From contig OZ038527.1 of the NCBI GenBank assembly GCA_964036665.1, forward strand, positions 19,180,221-19,244,220: a DNA stretch of 64,000 bases, given 5' to 3'. The position numbers and the translations under genes are program-made. Position 1 is the stretch's first letter; every line of letters starts with the position of its first letter. The notes beneath the pieces were generated by a model. It was not told where the DNA came from. It searched no databases and saw only the letters and a list, made by a program, of their open reading frames with translations. Of this stretch, positions 58,008 through 64,000 are shown in pieces. This stretch comes from Gordius sp. MW1 (taxonomy: Eukaryota > Nematomorpha > Gordioida > Gordea > Gordiidae).

Positions 58008-59540
58008 GTAAACATCGCGTACGCAGTATGTATCCAATGAACTCCGTTTTCCAACCATAGTGGGACGAATTTTAATAAGGGGAAGGGGTACACGTAAACG
58101 GGAATAAATCTAGATATAAGGGTGAAACATAAAAACAAAAATGGGACCAATACATAACACTTTAATAATATACAGAAATAAATTAGTATTTTTTAGCAAA
58201 AATTAAAAATGCCATGGCTATAGAGCCTCAAAAAAGGTCAAAAACGGTATTTTATACAGCTTCAACCTCGTTTATATACAAATTGCATAGCAACTAAAAC
58301 GGGAAGTTTTGGAAAAAACTAAAAACAGATTATTTTTCAGCGCAAAATTATTCATCAAAATTATCGGTCCGATTGCAGGATGGCTTTTTTTGTAGACCTG
58401 TGTTATTAAGGTATCTTAAACAAGGTACGAACCCATGTACGAGTCCAATAATTTAATTAAGTTTACTTTAATTACTGCCATCTAGGGGCGATTTTATTTT
58501 ATAAATCTAGCTTTTTAGCATTTTATCGGGTTAAAGGTATCTGTTTAATTTTTGTTCGATACCGGTGAAACATATAATGAAAATAAATATAATTCAGATA
58601 GTTAAATGGCAGCATTGAAGTTTATGTAGGCGTCTTAGAGGTAATTTTAAGTTATAATTATATGTAATTAATAATAATGTAACTAATATGGGTTGGGTTG
58701 GATTTGGGTTTTGAATCCTATTGTGGGCTGGTGGGGTATTTGTAAACAAGCTAAATGTAGTAAATGTTAAAAGATTTTGGTGAATATTTTGCGATATACG
58801 CCTGAAAAAGAGTTGAATATCGACACTACAACGTCCTCTAAAAAGGAAGATTTATGCTAAAGTACCAATATCCTCTGTTTTTGTGGCAATAAACCGGTAA
58901 ATAGGTCAACCTCGGTACTTGAAGAGTGGATGTTGTTTAATAGCCCTAGAGTAAAAACACGGTTCAACAAGAAAAATCAACCGCCCAACTGCAGATTATT
59001 GTAGAGGTTTTCGCAGACACGAATATATATATAATTTTTCCTATACGTCAAGTTTTTGAAATAATTACTGTCAAATTTGCTAAAAATAGCGATTTTGGCA
59101 TTTTTAAGCGTCAATAAATTGCAAATTAATGGAAAAATTTTAATCTAACAAATTTGATTTAAAAGTAAAAGGGAGAGAATCCATTAAAAAAATTTCCAAT
59201 AGCTGTTTGTCACACTAAGGTGGTCAGCTTCTTTATATATTTGGATGAGGGGTGATGCTCGGCTATTCAGGCCTGACAGCCGTGTTGACGAAGCGATATA
59301 TTTTACATCTTTTGAAAGAAAGTGCACTAAGTGGAATTTGAACCCGCAATCTTGTTCAAAGGCAAAGCCTATCTCTTTCTCACCAGGGGGGGGGAAGTGT
59401 TTTGCCCCCCCCCCCTTATTTTTTACCCTCTTTTTCACCAGGGGGGAGGGGGGTGTTTTGCCCTCCCCTTATTTTTCACCCTCTTTCTCACCAGGGGGGA
59501 GGGGGTATCCTGAGGTATATTAAATTATAATTATGATCAC
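58008..59540. other. Repeat-rich, no gene recognised
   Basis: Contains AAATTGCATAGCAACTAAAA at 58279-58300, related to the recurring palindrome, and a G/C-rich minisatellite at 59370-59515. The stretch 58480-59200 is AT-rich and unexplained; an N-terminal part of the following integrase-like element could lie here but was not recognised. Confidence 0.45.
59370..59515. repeat. G/C-run minisatellite, two to three units
   Basis: Units of about 60-65 bp: CACCAGGGGGG, TGTTTTGCCC, CCCCTTATTTTT, CACCCTCTTT, repeated with length changes in the G and C runs. Confidence 0.8.
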
Positions 59541-59549
59541 ATTTTAATA

Positions 59550-61680
59550 GGCTATAATAAATGACCAGGGAAGGGAATTTGTTAATTCCATTACCGAGGA
59601 AATTTATAAGGTCACAGGTATTCACCAAAGGGTCACTACGGCCTACCACCCCCAAGCAAATGGGCTTGTGGAACGGATGAATAGGACTTTAGTGTCGGGC
59701 CTCAATAAAGTCCTTAAGGGCAATTTTGATAACTGGGAGTCCGCGTTACCTGGGGTAACATATGCTATGAACACGGCGGTCCAATCATCAACAAAAATGA
59801 CCCCCTATTTTTTGATGTTTAATCGGTATATTACAAAACGTATTATTGTACATGCACCCTAATATTTTGTTATCTATTAGACCGCCTAGGCCCGTTTTTA
59901 AAACAGACTTGGAGATAGCGGCTGAATCCGACGAGGTTGCCGTTGGCATAACACCTGAAGTTGATGTTAATCTTGACAGTGTTGCCACTATCGCTCGCCG
60001 TGCCTATGAATGCGCTAGCATGAATATTATGAAAGCACAAGGAAGACAAAAGAAAGCCTACGAGAAAAGGCACAAAGTATCATATGCCTTTAGAAATGGC
60101 GATATGGCACTAGCCTATAACATGAAAAGGGCTGATAGGAAAGGAGATAAAACCTCTCCTTCATGGTTGGGACCCTACAAAATTCTAGATTCTTTTAAAG
60201 GTTAGACATATTTTGAGTGTTTAATTTTTGGTTTTTATTTAGGCACTTATACCGTAGAAAATATGTTAGGAATAACTTTAAAAAAAAGATTCAATGGAAG
60301 CAATCTTAAAAAATATAAACAAAATTTGGATGAGGGTATATATTCTTTCATTATTTATTAATTAATATTTTGCCTAGCGAGAGGGACACCAAGGTCAATC
60401 CCTTGGTTCAACCAACAGGTTGCTCGACATTTAAACTTTTACTGTTTTATGCTTAAATATAATTTTACTTTATGTGACTTATTTTATTGCAGCCGAAATA
60501 GACGATCCTATAGTAGATAAATCTGGGGTTGTAGAAAGAAAAGAGGGCGAACAGCCAAGTAAATGAAACTTAGCAATTTAATCAACTACTCTTAATGATA
60601 AACATTTTTTAGGTGACGATGTAATATTTTTGTCGTCAGAAGTGACACAAACACTCTGATTTAAGTTGCCGGATACGCAATGGAAAAAATGGGTTATGGC
60701 TAGGTAATATATGGAAATATTTTGACAAAATTATATTTTATACTAGATTGGAGTGTATTCGTCCCTTAATTCCAAAGGAGGCACCCATCAAACAACTTAA
60801 ACCAGAGTATGGGGTCAATGCTGTTAAAGGCGACGGTAACTGCTTCTACCGTTGCTTGAGTAAAGCAGTGTACGATTGTGAATTGTTTCACTATATCATA
60901 CGTTTATATATATATAAATATTATTCAAAGAATGATCCCCCATCAACGGTTACAACGTTGATACGTCCTCGAAAAATAATTCAATATATGAGAATTAAAA
61001 AATTAAACGTAGTCGGCACATGGTCCAACCATATCGAAATTTTTTTATTCGCCCATGCTTTCGATATTACCATACATGTTTATTCAATAGAATATAAAAA
61101 ATGGGCCTCTTTTCCACTCGATTTTCCCCCAAATCGTCCCGCTATTTATTTACAACATAACATTAATCACTATAATTATATTTATGACTGCGGATTATAA
61201 TTTTTTTTATCTACAAATAAAACATTTTCTTTTTTGGTATATAACTTATAGCAACGTAATTTATTTTTGCCAAACATATTTATAATGTTTTATTTATTAA
61301 AATCGAGTGTAAAAGAGTCCAATTAAAAATATTTCGATATGGTTACACCATATGACGACTACGTTTAATTTGTTAATCCCCATATATTGAATTATTGATA
61401 GAGGACGTATCAAAGCTGTAACCGTTGATGGGGGCACTGCTTTACTCAATCAATGGTAAAAACAGTTGCCGTCAATTTCCCCCCAATTGTACCGCTATTT
61501 ATTTACAACATTCTGTTAATCACTATAATTATATTTATGACTACGGATTATAATTATTTTATTCATATTACAAATAAAACATTTTCATTTTTGATATATA
61601 ATTTATATCAACGTAATATGTTAACGCCATTAATTTATAATATTATGACATATTTATTATTTTCCAGAAATATATAATCT
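59550..61680 (+). mobile_element. Broken integrase/OTU element, Ginger1-like DNA transposon (fossil)
   Basis: A block at about 59560-59830 looks like the end of a Gypsy-type integrase core (VTTAYHPQANGLVERMNRTL). A second block to 60200 ends in WLGPYKILDSFKG, the GPY/F motif. A third at 60748-61200 is an OTU-type protease domain. Integrase with GPY/F followed by OTU is the reported design of Ginger1 cut-and-paste transposons, and the short apparent introns between blocks also favour a DNA transposon over an LTR element. The element is broken in several places, lacks a recognisable N-terminal part, and carries a partial second copy of its 3' end at about 61400-61640. No terminal repeats or CCGG target duplication were found. 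The alternative is an LTR-retrotransposon integrase next to an unrelated OTU fragment. Confidence 0.65.
60748..61200 (+). pseudogene. OTU-type cysteine protease domain of the integrase element
   Basis: The domain carries the OTU signature NAVKGDGNCFYRCLSKAV, in which Asp and Cys of GDGNC are the expected catalytic residues, and ends with INHYNYIYDC, where the His fits the catalytic position. Length of about 150 residues is normal for an OTU domain. OTU proteases remove ubiquitin, and in Ginger1 elements the domain is fused to the transposase (family knowledge). It is treated here as part of a fossil element. Confidence 0.75.
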
Positions 61681-61948
61681 AGCTCTAATAGTAAAAAATA
61701 AATTAATTAAAAATTAAGCATAAAAATAACATAATGTTATTGATGATTGACGTTTTTATCCGCCAATAAGAACTATTTCAACAATTTTAATGAAAATAAT
61801 ATATGACGCTTGATTGACATTTGACTTCGCTATTTTACAACGTTCGCTGACTCCAATATTACACCGGCAAACGTTGTTTTGCCATATTAAAAAAATTTAA
61901 ATAAGAAAATTTAAAACTACCAAAAAATTTTTTTAAAAACTCAACTAT

Positions 61949-62348
61949 ACGAAAAATAACAATAATTGATATTTTTAAAGGTGGTTAAAAACACAAAATT
62001 TTACCTCAATAATGTTCTAATTTAAATTTTCACGAAGCAAATTTTTTTAAGTCAAATTTACCTATAATCAAAAAAAAATATCGCGCCTGGCCTTTATGAT
62101 AAAATATAAAAAAAAGGAGGAGGATACGGATACGCATATAGTTTATTTAACGAAAAATAACAAATAATTGATATTTTAAGGGTGGTTAAAAACACAAAAT
62201 TTTACCTCAATAATGTTCGAATTTAAATTTTCATGAAGCATATTTTTTAAAGTCATATTTACCTATAATCAAAAAAAAAATATTGCGCCTGGTCTTTATG
62301 ATAAAATATAACAAAAGGCGGATACGGATACGCATATAGTTTATTTAA
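61949..62348. repeat. Two-unit tandem repeat, about 200 bp each
   Basis: ACGAAAAATAACAATAATTG through GGATACGGATACGCATATAG is repeated once, followed by the start of a third unit. Differences are small, mainly in A runs. Confidence 0.85.
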
Positions 62349-62404
62349 CGAAAAATCAAACGTTGTTTTGCCATTTACCCGGGTGTATTAGCAGAATATA
62401 TATC

Positions 62405-63028
62405 ATGGGCGTACCCAGGTTTTGAATTAGGGGGGGGGAACAGATTATTGAAATTTTTAAAAATTTTAAACAAATAGTTAAAGAGGGTCCAAGGCCCAGG
62501 CCCACCCAAGAGAGAAAACCTGGCTCCATGGCCCCCCCCCCCAAGGAAAAAATCTTTGGCCCCCTGGCCCTTCAAGCAATTTTTTTTATTTTTATGTAAT
62601 TAAGAAACAATATCATAATCATGGGCGTAGCCAGAGGGGAGGCTGCCCCCCCCCTAATTAGCCAGGGGGAAGCAAGGGGCGCGGCTGCCCCCTTCCTAAA
62701 GGATTTCAATACAAAAACCCTTAAAAATTAAAAAAATTATGTTTTACCCCCCCCCCCTTAATTAGCCAGGCGGGGGCAGGGGGCGCGGCTGCCCCCCCCC
62801 CCCCCCCCCCTATTTGAACTTAACTCAAAATAATACAGATGCGTATTAGCGAATTTACACATAAATATAAATTATTTTGGTAAAATGAAATTTAAATTAC
62901 GGTCGCAGGAAAATTTTGGATAGTCGAGACCTTTTTTTATTTTTTTTGCTCAGGAAAATTTTTGGGTAGTCAAGACCTTTTTTTTAATCTGCCCCCCTCC
63001 CCTAATTCAAAACCTGGGTTCGCCCATG
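62405..63028. mobile_element. Nested MITEs, CATGGGCGTAGCCA family
   Basis: An outer element starts ATGGGCGTACCCAGG and ends GGTTCGCCCATG; TATATATC and GATATATC next to it match 7 of 8. A second start CATGGGCGTAGCCAGAGGGG lies at 62622. Repeated CTAATTAGCCAGG and GGGGCGCGGCTGCCCCC segments also occur in the 9874-10181 copy. Confidence 0.75.
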
Positions 63029-63584
63029 GATATATCAACATTTATTGGCACTTTGTTAAAAGTATTTTCATTTTTCTCCTTATTTAACGTGCAAAAAATG
63101 ACAAAATTAGATTTTTTAATTTATTTAGCCACGCAGGAGGGGGGGGGGACACGACCGTCCTATAATAATAAAATTAATTGACGTGAAAAATAAGCAAAAA
63201 ATGGCTTTGATATGTTTCAAAGTGCGTATAAAGTTTTCATTTTCCGCAACACATGCCTACTGCATTTATCACACTACCTACACGATAGATAAGATACGCA
63301 GCAGTACGTGATGAGGGCAGGGCGTTTGATTGACGTTCGATACAACGTCAAAACGCATAAAACCCAATATCTCGAAAACTACTCGACCGATTTGGCTGGA
63401 ACATATATTAAAACACGCTCCGTAGTGTGGGGAATAAACTGTGAAATTTTGAGCCAAATCGGTCCGGTAGTTCTCCAAAATTGGTGGCAGCATACATACA
63501 CACATAGTTTCATTTTTATATATAAGATTTATTATGTAATTTGTGGTATGTGGATTTAGATACACAGTATGCAATACAGGGTTT

Positions 63585-64000
63585 TAAAACAAAGGCGTCA
63601 TGCGATATTCACACAGTGTTAAATTTAATCCTAATTCATTTAATTTTTTTAACAAATAAAATTTGGGTTAACAAAGATTCCCCATTTTGTAATTCGCCTT
63701 TTTTATTCCCTAATCTACGCTATTACTTATTTCTAAATAATTAATTTCCATATGATTCTTCTTTTGCCCCATTTCGCAATTCACCCTTTTTATTCCCTTA
63801 TCTATGCTATTACTTATTTTTAAATACATAATTAATTCCGATACCATTCTTTTTTTGCTTCAAATAAAAATTTTCTCCGTTATATTCAATAGCAAGAAGG
63901 TAATTTATTGATAAATAGTTTTTTTTATCAAAAAAAGTTTATTAACCTAGATGCATTAGCAATTAATCTATTAAAATTTTGTGACCTATTAATCGGGCCG
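63585..64000. repeat. Dispersed repeat, copy 2 (runs off the window)
   Basis: Copy of 57285-57705, with a small deletion after ATATTCACACA. It continues past the window edge. Confidence 0.85.

Larger units (their letters stand above)
61855..63528 (+). mobile_element. Helentron-like fragments with nested MITEs
   Basis: CACCGGCAAACGTTGTTTTG at 61861 and CAAACGTTGTTTTGCCATTT with ACCCGGGTGTATTA at about 62358 match the 5' end seen at 47923. The 3' block at 63355-63528 (CTCGAAAACTACTCGACCGA, CATACACACATAGTTTCATT, TATATATAAGATT) matches 48085-48243. Between them sit G/C-rich MITEs (62405-63028). It is likely one Helentron-like element enlarged by insertions, or two. Confidence 0.6.

Noticed and set aside
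58820-58960. Possible upstream TRAPPC10 exon (STEVDLFTGLLPQ on the minus strand)
   Set aside because: Short, ends in a stop, and I could not align it with the family or find matching splice sites.
1-64000. CRISPR arrays, rRNA or tRNA genes
   Set aside because: Direct repeats seen are satellites or transposons; no complete tRNA cloverleaf or rRNA segment was recognised. B-box-like motifs lie in repeats only.

Overview
The window is a stretch of AT-rich animal (metazoan) genomic DNA. The genes are split by many introns with GT/AG borders, and the recognisable proteins are animal families: a BTB-BACK-PHR protein, a SKAP-type PH/SH3 adaptor, a tetraspanin, a CTR copper transporter and TRAPPC10. 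The species cannot be fixed from the sequence. An invertebrate is the best guess, from the compact exons, the very high AT content and the load of hAT-type MITEs and Helentron-like pieces.

Layout. 1-0.8 kb: satellite-like composite repeat. 2-8.4 kb: intergenic DNA built largely of non-autonomous hAT elements, two of about 1.0 and 1.3 kb with recognisable 8-bp target duplications. 8.6-12.8 kb: a tandem duplication of a BTB gene, copy 1 cut off at the duplication breakpoint and copy 2 running to a full BACK and PHR-like C-terminus. 14.3-16.5 kb: a hAT remnant carrying an inserted satellite block. 17.9-19.9 kb: a five-exon single-pass membrane protein of unrecognised family, lying between inverted copies of the composite repeat (14.6-15.8 and 20.4-21.6 kb). 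21.6-27.7 kb: gene-poor, with a large interleaved palindrome at 22.9-23.6 kb. 27.7-34.1 kb (+): SKAP homologue. 36.3-45.8 kb (-): complete seven-exon tetraspanin. 48.8-49.8 kb (+): 3' exons of a CTR copper transporter. 50.0-55.3 kb (-): C-terminal exons of TRAPPC10. 55.3-64 kb: transposon-rich, with hAT MITEs, a broken integrase/OTU element that resembles Ginger1 DNA transposons, Helentron-like ends and nested G/C-rich MITEs.

The host genes are a mixture of signalling (SKAP, tetraspanin, BTB), copper uptake and vesicle traffic, and show no sign of forming one pathway. Two convergent pairs occur: SKAP/tetraspanin, and CTR1/TRAPPC10 whose 3' ends probably overlap. The strongest new observations are a possible alternative terminal exon in the tetraspanin, an empty-site pair that dates a MITE insertion to after the BTB duplication, the unrecognised cysteine-rich receptor-like gene inside an inverted repeat, and one hAT MITE family with a dozen or so copies in 64 kb. 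Splice borders were chosen by eye from reading-frame continuity and GT/AG; there is no transcript support.
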